A DNA stretch of 64,000 bases, from positions 25,216-89,215 of the forward strand of contig JASMDC010000013.1 of NCBI GenBank assembly GCA_030753015.1. The letters are read 5' to 3'. The stretch is from Candidatus Undinarchaeales archaeon (GTDB taxonomy: Archaea > SpSt-1190 > JASMDC01). Of the stretch, positions 51,990 through 59,218 are shown piece by piece. The position numbers and the translations under genes were made by a program. The stretch's first letter is position 1. Every line of letters starts with the position of its first letter. Under the pieces are notes generated by a model. The model was not told the DNA's origin and did no database searches. It was given only the letters and a program-made list of their open reading frames with translations.

Positions 51990-52032
51990 GCATGTCATCC
52001 GGTATATAAGTCTTATCCGGCAGGTGTCATGC
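51990..52032. promoter_or_regulatory. Nested palindrome around an orphan TATA box
   Basis: GCATG...CCGG-TATATAAG-T-CTTAT-CCGG...CATGC: the inner arms ATAAG/CTTAT (52006-52016) are perfect and overlap a TATA-like element, framed by CCGG pairs and GCATG/CATGC. On the plus strand nothing but a three-codon frame follows, so it may drive an unseen RNA antisense to the KaiC gene, or act as an operator. The remainder of 51916-52069 holds nothing recognisable. Confidence 0.4.
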
Positions 52033-52069
52033 TAGTGTAGTGACGGGCCCCGTGCCCGTATGTGGCCCC

Positions 52070-52774
52070 TCAGCTGCTCTGGCCGCCTATGAGGGCGATA
52101 CCGTTCTCTCCGATCTCGTAGGTGAGGAGCTTGATGGGCGTCTTGGTCCCGCGCATCTTCACGATGTCCATGGCCCGCTCCCGCTCGCCGGTGTATGGAT
52201 TGTCGCGCTTCACGAGCCGCAGAGCGCCATAAACGGAATACTCGGCCGAGTCCTGGAAGTTGCGTGACGTCGCCGCGTCGAGGATGATGAGGGCGGTGAC
52301 GTCGAGCTCCTTGAGCATGTACACCAGAAGGTCCAGCTGGTCCTTGAACTGGTACTGGTCCACCTTGGCGGCATAAGTGCCCAGGCTGTCGAACACCAGC
52401 ACCTGGGTCTCGTCCGGTGCGTGCTCGAGGATGTTGGAGAAGTTGCCTGTACGTACGGCAGTGGCCATCTTGTTGGCACGGTCGATGGACTCGACACGCT
52501 TGCCCGTGAGCTCGATGATGGAAAGGATACCCTTCTCCTCAAGGGCGTCCAGGTCCCAACCGAAGCCCTTGGCCTGGAACTTCAGGTCGGCCGCGTCCTC
52601 CTCGCTGGTGATGTACACCGTCCGCTTCCCCTGGTCACAGCAGCTCTTGGCGAACTGGAGACCGAGGATGGTCTTTCCACAGCCCGGCTCGCCGGTGAGC
52701 AGCACGGTCCGTCCGGCGGGGATGCCTCCGATGATCTCGTCGAGTCCCGCTATCCCGCTCTTGATCCTATCCAT
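52070..52774 (-). CDS. Single-domain KaiC-family ATPase (copy 1)
   Basis: 234 residues. RecA fold: Walker A GEPGCGKT (28-35), catalytic Glu pair SEEDAADL (Glu58, Glu59), Walker B QVLVFDSLGTY, and the C-terminal VKMRGTKTP typical of archaeal KaiC. Such proteins are thought to act as hexameric signalling ATPases that relay sensor input. Last gene of the cluster; a TATA-like CACATAAAAAAC at about 52818-52829 suggests its own promoter in the 79-bp gap. Close paralog of the next gene upstream. Confidence 0.92.
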   Translation of the reverse strand: MDRIKSGIAGLDEIIGGIPAGRTVLLTGEPGCGKTILGLQFAKSCCDQGKRTVYITSEEDAADLKFQAKGFGWDLDALEEKGILSIIELTGKRVESIDRANKMATAVRTGNFSNILEHAPDETQVLVFDSLGTYAAKVDQYQFKDQLDLLVYMLKELDVTALIILDAATSRNFQDSAEYSVYGALRLVKRDNPYTGERERAMDIVKMRGTKTPIKLLTYEIGENGIALIGGQSS

Positions 52775-52853
52775 GATGATCAGCTCTTGTGAAGATTATC
52801 TACTTGGAGCATCAGTTTTTTATGTGCTTGGTCGGGGCAGTGGACCCGGAGGC

Positions 52854-53555
52854 TTACACGTCCATCTCGATCTGACTCGTCAGGCTGATCCCGCCCTTGC
52901 TGATCTTGTAGGACAGCAGCTCCACTGGTGTCGCCGTTGAGCGCATCTTTACGATCTCCATGGCCCGCTCCCGCCGGCCGGTGAAGGGATTGTCCCGGCG
53001 CATCAGGCGGATGGCCCCGTACACAGAGTACATGGCCATGTCGTCGAAATGCTTGGAGGTGGCGGCGTCCAGGATGACCAGGCAGGTGATCTGCCGCTCG
53101 GCGAGGTTGTACAGCAGCAGGTCGAACTGGTCCTTGAAGTCGTAGGCTGTGACGTCTGCCGCGTAGGGGCCGAGGCTGTCGATGATCAACAGTTGCGTCC
53201 CATCAGGAATGTGCTCGATGAGGCCGGCGAAGTTGCCCTTGGCGACATCCGAGCCGATGCGTACCGAGAGTTCGATCTGCTTGGTACGCTTGCCCAAAAG
53301 CTCAACGAACGTCAGGAGCCCTTTCTTCTCAAGGTCCCAGCCAAGCGCCGTGCACTGGAGCCGGAGGTCGGCTGCGGTCTCCTCGCTCGAAAGATAGACC
53401 GTCTTCAATCCCTGCTCGCACCCGCTCCGAGCGAACTGCAGCCCCAGCACGGTCTTTCCGCAACCAGCCTCGCCCGTAAGCAGAGTTGTCCTGCCCACAG
53501 GGATGCCCCCGAAAAGATCATCGAGCTCCTTGATGCCTATCTTGATCCGTTCCAT
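52854..53555 (-). CDS. Single-domain KaiC-family ATPase (copy 2)
   Basis: 233 residues starting MERIKIGIKELDD. Walker A GEAGCGKT (28-35), Glu58-Glu59 in SSEETAADL, Walker B LLIIDSLGPY, and VKMRSTATP near the C-terminus. Residue-by-residue alignment with copy 1 requires almost no gaps in the first 60 positions, so the two arose by duplication and might assemble together. Begins 5 bases after the stop of the PAS protein. A longer frame upstream overlaps that gene and is rejected. Confidence 0.92.
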   Translation of the reverse strand: MERIKIGIKELDDLFGGIPVGRTTLLTGEAGCGKTVLGLQFARSGCEQGLKTVYLSSEETAADLRLQCTALGWDLEKKGLLTFVELLGKRTKQIELSVRIGSDVAKGNFAGLIEHIPDGTQLLIIDSLGPYAADVTAYDFKDQFDLLLYNLAERQITCLVILDAATSKHFDDMAMYSVYGAIRLMRRDNPFTGRRERAMEIVKMRSTATPVELLSYKISKGGISLTSQIEMDV

Positions 53556-53560
53556 GTCGA

Positions 53561-54493
53561 TCACTTCCCCTGCAGCCTGATGTCGAACATGCACGACTTC
53601 GCCCCTTGGGCGATGGTGCCCGTGACGCTCACCTCGCCCTTGAGCTTGGTCCATGTGAAAGTCCGGGTGACCATGGCGCGGCAGATATTGCAGAAGATGG
53701 GGCTGCCCTTTGCCTCATCGAGCCAGGGACATCGCGAGATCTGAACGGCGAGCTCATCCGGTCCCCCTGTACGCTTCGCGTGCGAGCCGAGGCCGTCGTA
53801 GAGTCCGTCCAGCCACGAGAAGAAGGCGTCAATAGCGAGGTCATCGTCGATGTTCCGGGCCACCCTCGAGTAGGGCGATGCACGCATCCGACCGAGATGG
53901 ACGTCGAACCGTTCCCGCATATTGCGATCGAACCTGTCTGCGAACGAATGGAGGAGCATGGTCCGTGCTTGCGGGGGCACTCCGGCCGCGAACACGGGGA
54001 GCGCGCTCGCCAGCAGGCTGAACACCTCGGCCCGGGCCTCGCGCTCGGTGAGCTCGTATGCCTTGAGCCGCGCGGTGATGTCGCGGAACACGATGGCGAC
54101 ACCGGAAATCTCGTCCCGTTCGTCCCTGATGAAGGCAGTATTGAGGCTTACCGGCACCCGCTTGTCACCCTTTGTCACTAGAAGGGTGTCCCGGTCATAG
54201 GTGACGCCCTCGTTCCGCTCGAAGGTCAGTGCGACCGGGCAGGTCATTGGCGTCCGCGAGCCCTCGTCCTCGAGCACGATGAGCTCGGAGATCCTCTTAC
54301 CGACGACCTCCTCGAAGGTATGTCCGGTGAGGGCCTCTGCTGCAGGGTTCATGAAGGCGATGTCACTGTTCTTGTCCGTTGCCACCACGGCGTCGGCGAT
54401 GCTGCGAAGGATGATCGACTGGCGCCGTTCCTCACGGGTGTGGTCGTGCCCGGACCGGTCCTGATCCCCTTTCGATGATGGCCTTCTTCCCAT
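53561..54493 (-). CDS. PAS-domain sensor with Cys-containing output domain
   Basis: 310 residues, no membrane segment. PAS domain at about 25-140 (ILRSIADAVVATDKNSDIAF, then PVSLNTAFIRDERDEISGVA and IVFRDITA). The C-terminal half is helical and then ends in a domain with CPWLDEAKGSPIFCNICRAM and a final GAKSCMFDIRL; the last phrase resembles the end of archaeal V4R/hydrocarbon-binding type domains, and the Cys set could bind metal. No kinase domain. GAGGTGA before the ATG and a TATA-like CGTATAAAGG (about 54520-54529) suggest an internal promoter. It likely feeds input to the KaiC proteins. Confidence 0.8.
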   Translation of the reverse strand: MGRRPSSKGDQDRSGHDHTREERRQSIILRSIADAVVATDKNSDIAFMNPAAEALTGHTFEEVVGKRISELIVLEDEGSRTPMTCPVALTFERNEGVTYDRDTLLVTKGDKRVPVSLNTAFIRDERDEISGVAIVFRDITARLKAYELTEREARAEVFSLLASALPVFAAGVPPQARTMLLHSFADRFDRNMRERFDVHLGRMRASPYSRVARNIDDDLAIDAFFSWLDGLYDGLGSHAKRTGGPDELAVQISRCPWLDEAKGSPIFCNICRAMVTRTFTWTKLKGEVSVTGTIAQGAKSCMFDIRLQGK

Positions 54494-54561
54494 CCTTGCT
54501 CACCTCAGGAGTGGAATGTCACCTTTATACGTGCTAGCCAATGAGAGCGGCGGGACAATCA

Positions 54562-55116
54562 TCAGATCTCGATGACCCGGTCGCACAGCTGGGCGATCTC
54601 GGCACGTACCATCTTGTTGATCCCGTCCTTTTTAGAGACGAGCACGCCGCTCATGTGGAAATGGCGTATGTTCGTGAGGACGATATGCATGAACCGCGCG
54701 AAGAAGAGCGGGTGGTTCTTCTCCAGCATGGCCGGGATGTCGTCGATGAGCAGGAACTTCTTGGCTGGCAGCTTCTTGATCGAGCTGATGATGGACACTA
54801 CGATGAACGTGAGGTCGGTTATGTCATCGATGCGGACGACGTTGTCGGTAAGCTCGGGTGTGGGACACTTGGCGTCCCCGTCCACGCAGTCGAGGATGAG
54901 TAGCCGCTCGCAGTCGAGGTCCTCGTTCTTGCAGCGCTCGATCAGCTTGTCCAGCGGCTGTCCCGCCGATAGCACCATGCCGCTGTACCCCTGGTCTAGC
55001 AGCTGCCGCATGGCCTCCATACCCACCTCGGGCTCGGTCCCTTCGCCCGTCTCGAGGAGGACGATACAACCCTCGGGCAGTTCCTCGATCGCCGTGCCCA
55101 CGATGGAGTCGATCAT
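54562..55116 (-). CDS. RecA-fold KaiC relative lacking Walker A (B)
   Basis: 184 residues. The strand order and phrases CIVLLETGEG, GYSGMVLSAGQPLDKLIERC, LLILDCVDGD, KKFLLIDDIPAML and MSGVLVSKKDG follow the RecA/KaiC core, and the Walker B-like FLLIDD is present, but the P-loop position reads GEGTEPEVG with no GKT/S. It probably cannot bind ATP in the usual way, as in DUF835-like archaeal proteins. Overlaps the upstream paralog by 4 bases (ATGA). Likely an adaptor or competitor for the active KaiC proteins. Confidence 0.7.
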   Translation of the reverse strand: MIDSIVGTAIEELPEGCIVLLETGEGTEPEVGMEAMRQLLDQGYSGMVLSAGQPLDKLIERCKNEDLDCERLLILDCVDGDAKCPTPELTDNVVRIDDITDLTFIVVSIISSIKKLPAKKFLLIDDIPAMLEKNHPLFFARFMHIVLTNIRHFHMSGVLVSKKDGINKMVRAEIAQLCDRVIEI

Positions 55117-55763
55117 AGGCTCACCTTGATGACCTCGTCCACCTTGAGTGCTACGTCCTTGATGAACCGTTTCTGGGCCAGATCGGCAGCGACGTTGACC
55201 ACGAGGCTGACGTTCTCGATGTCGTGGTGCTTGCGGATGGTCCTGAGCAGGAACTCCGAGAACCTCAATGTCTCGGACAGCGGCTTGTAGAGCGTGATAG
55301 TCGTGAGGGAGTCGATGAAAACGAACCGCTTGGGCCGCGACAGACGCTCGATGGACATGTAGATCGCCCGGACCAGCTCGTCGATGTCCAGCTCCGGGGA
55401 GACGTGGATGCAGCGCGGATCGTCGGTCCGTTCGGTGTCGGCGAGCGCGGTGGCCACGTCGACGAACAGGAGCTTCTTAAGGTCGATCCCCCGCTGACCG
55501 AACAGTTCCACGAGGTTCGGGAAAGGACGGTTCACGCTGACATACACGCCTTCGAAACCGAGCGCCAGAAGACCCTCCACGGTGGCGAGGTTCGCGTCGA
55601 AGTAGGCCTCTGTCGGCAGTTCGAGCATAACGACAGCCCCGGTCGCATGGTCGCTGAGCACTTGGGAAAGATGGCTCTCGATCGCCCTCCCATTTCCCGT
55701 TTCAGGTCCGTCCACGTCAGGCACCTCGCTTCTTCTTTGAAGATACTGAATCGTCTTTATCAC
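55113..55763 (-). CDS. RecA-fold KaiC relative lacking Walker A (A)
   Basis: 216 residues, paralogous to the following gene: AVVMLELPTEAYFDANLATV at the P-loop position has no GxxxxGK, then GFEGVYVSVNRPFPNLVELF, LLFVDVATAL, PKRFVFIDSLTTITLYKP (Walker B-like) and VSLVVNVAADLAQ. These features match KaiC-like/DUF835-type domains. Its first 47 bases overlap the end of the Cache sensor gene, and its stop overlaps the next start, so translation of all three is coupled. Probable non-catalytic partner in KaiC signalling. Confidence 0.7.
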   Translation of the reverse strand: MIKTIQYLQRRSEVPDVDGPETGNGRAIESHLSQVLSDHATGAVVMLELPTEAYFDANLATVEGLLALGFEGVYVSVNRPFPNLVELFGQRGIDLKKLLFVDVATALADTERTDDPRCIHVSPELDIDELVRAIYMSIERLSRPKRFVFIDSLTTITLYKPLSETLRFSEFLLRTIRKHHDIENVSLVVNVAADLAQKRFIKDVALKVDEVIKVSL

Positions 55764-57423
55764 TCTTTGCCTTCTGCAAGGGTGACGGGGATCTTGCCTG
55801 TATTGTGAGGTACACTCGCTCCCACGTGTCCGTGTACCGTTCGGGTATGGACAGGCTCAGTCGGATTGCGAGCCGCTCCCCGTCCAGAGCGTAATTAACG
55901 GTATCGGCCTCGAACCGTGTCTTCCCTTCCGCTAGAGCGACGATCTCGTGCCTGAACATGGCATATGACTCCTCCTTGAACACCTTGGGTAGCCCCGCAA
56001 GGAGCTCGTCCTTGCTCGATGCCTTGTACAGGTCGAGGGTATGCTGGTTGACATCGATGACTCGTACTATCCTTGCGAGCTTGACCAGTTCCTCCGGATG
56101 ATTATCGAGGTAGGAATCCAGGTCGGTCACACCCTCGCGCTTCAGCTCCTCGATGCGTTTCTTGCCTTCCGAGAAGTCCTCCTCCCACATCGAGATGGGA
56201 GCGTGCTCGAACAGGAACCGGTACCGCACCTCGCTCTCCTCCAGCGCCCTTTGCACCTCCTCCTTCTCCCTGAGGGTCTTTCTCAGCTCATCGCTCTCCC
56301 GTTTCAGCTCGGGTGCCGTTAGCTTCATGGCGAGCTTGAGGCTCACCATCATCCGCTCGAAGGCCCGGGCAAGCTCGCCGATCTCGTCCCGCGAGCCCGT
56401 GAGCTCCGGGTCGATGGTCGCCTCCATGTTCCCCAGGCTGATGTCCTCGAGGGTCGAACGCAGCTTCATGAGGGGGCGGGAGATCGAGTGGGCGGTCATG
56501 AGCGCGATGGCGATGACGGGCATCATCAGGATGAACAGAGCTGCTGTTGCACGGTCCTGAGCTCTATCGATCGGGTTCGTGATCTCCTCGGAATCGATCT
56601 TCACGACGAGCCCCCAGTCCGTCGCAGGGATGTACCGGGTCGCGGCCAGCACGGCCTGACCACGATAGTCCACATCCTGTGTGAACGTGTTCTCTGTCCT
56701 TGAGAGCGCCTGGATGATGGGAGCGTCCGTCCGTTCCTTGGGCATGGTATGATCCTCGCCCTCGATCTCGAACCGCAGCGGTGTGATGAAGTGAGCGTTA
56801 CCATCAGCACCTCTCATCGCGACCATGCTCTCACCCGTTTGCCCTAGGCCGGTCCGGTCCCTTGTCACGTCGATGATGCTGTCCATGCTGGCCTTGATGC
56901 AGATGACACCGATGGTCCTGTTATCGAGCACAAGGGGACCGACGAGGAGGAGCTGATGATGTATCTGGTCATTGGACCTGGCCTCCAGGTACGATCTTGT
57001 AACGCCCTTCTCGAGCTGTGGACCCGTCAGGGGGGATGTACCTTCGCTCGACGGATCTGTCGATGCGAGGACTCTCCCACCCTGATCCAGCACTGATATC
57101 TCCTCGAAGTCAGGGATCGATCCCCGTGCGTCGGCCAGGATGCGCCGCATCGTCACCAGGTCCTCGTCGCCCGCTTCCCGCAAGAACCGCTCTAAACTTA
57201 TGCGTAGCTGGGTGCGGCTCGAGACCAGTTCAAGTCGCTCGATATTACTGTCCACGACCTCCTCGACCCGTGCCTCCTGGATCGCGGCGAGGGCGTCCAG
57301 CTTCTCCGTCGCGAACTTCACGGCCTCGCGTTCTGCGATATCGAAGGTTACGAGCCCGATGATCATCATGGGGATTACGGATACGAGCAGCAGCGTTACA
57401 GGTAGCCGTCGCTTGAGGTCCAT
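55717..57423 (-). CDS. Transmembrane Cache-HAMP-PAS sensor without kinase domain
   Basis: 568 residues. N-terminal membrane helix (LPVTLLLVSVIPMMIIGLVT), extracellular dCache-type ligand domain (about 35-280; signature phrases YLEARSNDQIHHQLLLVGPL and ATRYIPATDWGLVVKID), second helix (AALFILMMPVIAIALMTAHS), HAMP (SISRPLMKLRSTLEDISLGN), a helical linker, then a PAS domain from about 400 that begins RYRFLFEHAPISMWEEDFSE. No HisKA/HATPase or methyl-accepting region follows. The signal must pass to partner proteins; the overlapping RecA-like genes and KaiC ATPases are the obvious partners. Confidence 0.9.
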   Translation of the reverse strand: MDLKRRLPVTLLLVSVIPMMIIGLVTFDIAEREAVKFATEKLDALAAIQEARVEEVVDSNIERLELVSSRTQLRISLERFLREAGDEDLVTMRRILADARGSIPDFEEISVLDQGGRVLASTDPSSEGTSPLTGPQLEKGVTRSYLEARSNDQIHHQLLLVGPLVLDNRTIGVICIKASMDSIIDVTRDRTGLGQTGESMVAMRGADGNAHFITPLRFEIEGEDHTMPKERTDAPIIQALSRTENTFTQDVDYRGQAVLAATRYIPATDWGLVVKIDSEEITNPIDRAQDRATAALFILMMPVIAIALMTAHSISRPLMKLRSTLEDISLGNMEATIDPELTGSRDEIGELARAFERMMVSLKLAMKLTAPELKRESDELRKTLREKEEVQRALEESEVRYRFLFEHAPISMWEEDFSEGKKRIEELKREGVTDLDSYLDNHPEELVKLARIVRVIDVNQHTLDLYKASSKDELLAGLPKVFKEESYAMFRHEIVALAEGKTRFEADTVNYALDGERLAIRLSLSIPERYTDTWERVYLTIQARSPSPLQKAKSDKDDSVSSKKKRGA

Positions 57424-57433
57424 GGTGCTCCTA

Positions 57434-59155
57434 TCACCCGCCGTTGAGGATGGCGAACACCCGTTCCTTGAACCGCTTGGCGTCGTCCTTTTTGAGAATG
57501 CCCTGCTTTGTGAGGTCCTTGAGGTAGTCCTCGATGTGCTCCTTGGTCAGGCCACGTGACTTCAGGTCACTGAACACGGTCCCGGCCATGGGCCCGATGA
57601 ACTGTTTGAACTCCTCGTTGAGACGCTCCTCCAGGGAATCGGACACCTTCCGTCCGACACCGGTGAGCATGCCCTCGTACCCCCTGAAGGACGGGCCTAT
57701 CACCATGCCCTCTTCGGTGATATCGTACCTTCGCAGGCCTTTGCTGTGGGCGCTGCCGCGGACCTTGAGGATATTGAGCATGAGCTTGAGCTCCCCTTCC
57801 ATCTCTACGTACCGCAACATGATGATGTTGTCGGTCATTGTGGAGAGGGTGCTCTCTGTGAGGGTGGTCTGGCCGATGAGGGACTGAGTGGCCATCGTGA
57901 ATATGGCCGTTGCTCCGCTCCCCTTCAAGTAGCCATTGAGCCGCTGGGCGAATCCGTTGAACACGTCTCCCGGGTACGAGTTGGAGACGGATGAGAGCGA
58001 GTCCACGACGCACCGCTTTATGTTCTTCTTCTCCACGATGTGCTTGATCTGGTGCAGGTGCTCCTCAGGCAGCTTCTCGCCTGGATATGCGCACCGGATG
58101 GTCAACAGACCTTCCCGCTCGTACCACTCCATATCCCAGCCAAAGCCCTTGGCGTTGCGGAGGAACTGCTCCCGGCTCTCCTCGAACCCAACGTACAAGG
58201 ACGCTTCGCCATGGCGGAGACCCTCCATGATGAAGTGCATCCCGAGCAGCGTCTTCCCCGTCCCTGTGGGGCCTGCCACGAGCGTGGACGAGCCCTCTAG
58301 AAGGCCGCCTGTCACCATCTCGTCCAGCTCCGGGACACCGGTGGACATGCGCTGAGTCGACGATCCGTAGTTGAGCTCTGTCCTTAGCAGCGGGAACGCA
58401 GTGATGCCTCCGTCGGTGATCCTGAAGAATAGCTCCTCGGCACGGTAGCTGCGGCCCCTGACCTTGACGAGACCCATCACACGCTGGAGCTCGCCACGCA
58501 CCTTCACCTGGTCCATCCTGAGGATGGCGTCGGAGATGAACTCCTCCACTCCGTACACCGAGTAGTGCCCTTCTGCGGTAACCTCGCTGGTGAGGATGGT
58601 AGTGCAACCAAGGCTTGCAAGAACTGTGCCAAGCTTGAAAATGAACTGCCTGATCTGGGCCTTGTCCTGGAGCTGATAGGCGATGGCCGTGACCGAGTCG
58701 ATGCACAGGCGTTTAGCGTTCTGCGCTTTTACCTGCTTCTCGATGAAGTCGATGACCTTCTCCTGGTCGAAATCCTTACCCGTCTTTGTGACGTTACGGG
58801 CCAGAATGTCCTGAAGGTCTACGATCATTATCTGCTCGTTCTCAAGCGCGTCCCGGTCGTAGAAGCTCATGGCCTCGAGGTTCTCGACAGCCTTGAAGAG
58901 GGGTTCGGTGACGGTGAAATAGATCCCCTTCTCGCCGTGGTGGACGCCCGCAAAAAGCCACTGGAACGAGAGGATGGTCTTACCGCTCCCCGAGGAACCG
59001 GCAAGGAGCACGACCGCTCCCTTGGGGAATCCCCCGCCCAGGATGTTGTCGAGCTCCCTCACTCCTGTGTAGGAATTCTCCTCGACGATCTCGGCGAGGT
59101 CCTCGCCCTCCTCCTCGTATAGCTTGTCGTCCTTCTTCGGAACCAGCGGTACCAC
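57434..59155 (-). CDS. Double-domain KaiC-family ATPase
   Basis: 573 residues, GTG start 59155 with TATA-like GCTTAAATTAC about 27-35 nt upstream. Two RecA modules: Walker A GSSGSGKT (53-60) and GPTGTGKT (about 293-300), Walker B-like RLCIDSVTAI and RCVVDSLSSV, catalytic acid positions in TVTEPLF and GFEESREQFL, and VKVRGRSY / LKVRGSAHS near the module ends. A C-terminal helical extension of about 70 residues (SDSLEERLNEEFKQF onward) is not part of cyanobacterial KaiC. First gene of the cluster; the sensor gene follows after 10 bases. No KaiA or KaiB seen. Confidence 0.93.
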   Translation of the reverse strand: MVPLVPKKDDKLYEEEGEDLAEIVEENSYTGVRELDNILGGGFPKGAVVLLAGSSGSGKTILSFQWLFAGVHHGEKGIYFTVTEPLFKAVENLEAMSFYDRDALENEQIMIVDLQDILARNVTKTGKDFDQEKVIDFIEKQVKAQNAKRLCIDSVTAIAYQLQDKAQIRQFIFKLGTVLASLGCTTILTSEVTAEGHYSVYGVEEFISDAILRMDQVKVRGELQRVMGLVKVRGRSYRAEELFFRITDGGITAFPLLRTELNYGSSTQRMSTGVPELDEMVTGGLLEGSSTLVAGPTGTGKTLLGMHFIMEGLRHGEASLYVGFEESREQFLRNAKGFGWDMEWYEREGLLTIRCAYPGEKLPEEHLHQIKHIVEKKNIKRCVVDSLSSVSNSYPGDVFNGFAQRLNGYLKGSGATAIFTMATQSLIGQTTLTESTLSTMTDNIIMLRYVEMEGELKLMLNILKVRGSAHSKGLRRYDITEEGMVIGPSFRGYEGMLTGVGRKVSDSLEERLNEEFKQFIGPMAGTVFSDLKSRGLTKEHIEDYLKDLTKQGILKKDDAKRFKERVFAILNGG

Positions 59156-59218
59156 CTGTAGAGTAAGGTGACGGACCGCAGTAATTTAAGCGTTTATTCT
59201 CGGCCGGCAGGGGGAACA

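Noticed and set aside
57434-59155. A circadian KaiABC clock
   Set aside because: No KaiA or KaiB is present, and archaeal double KaiC proteins are generally signalling ATPases.
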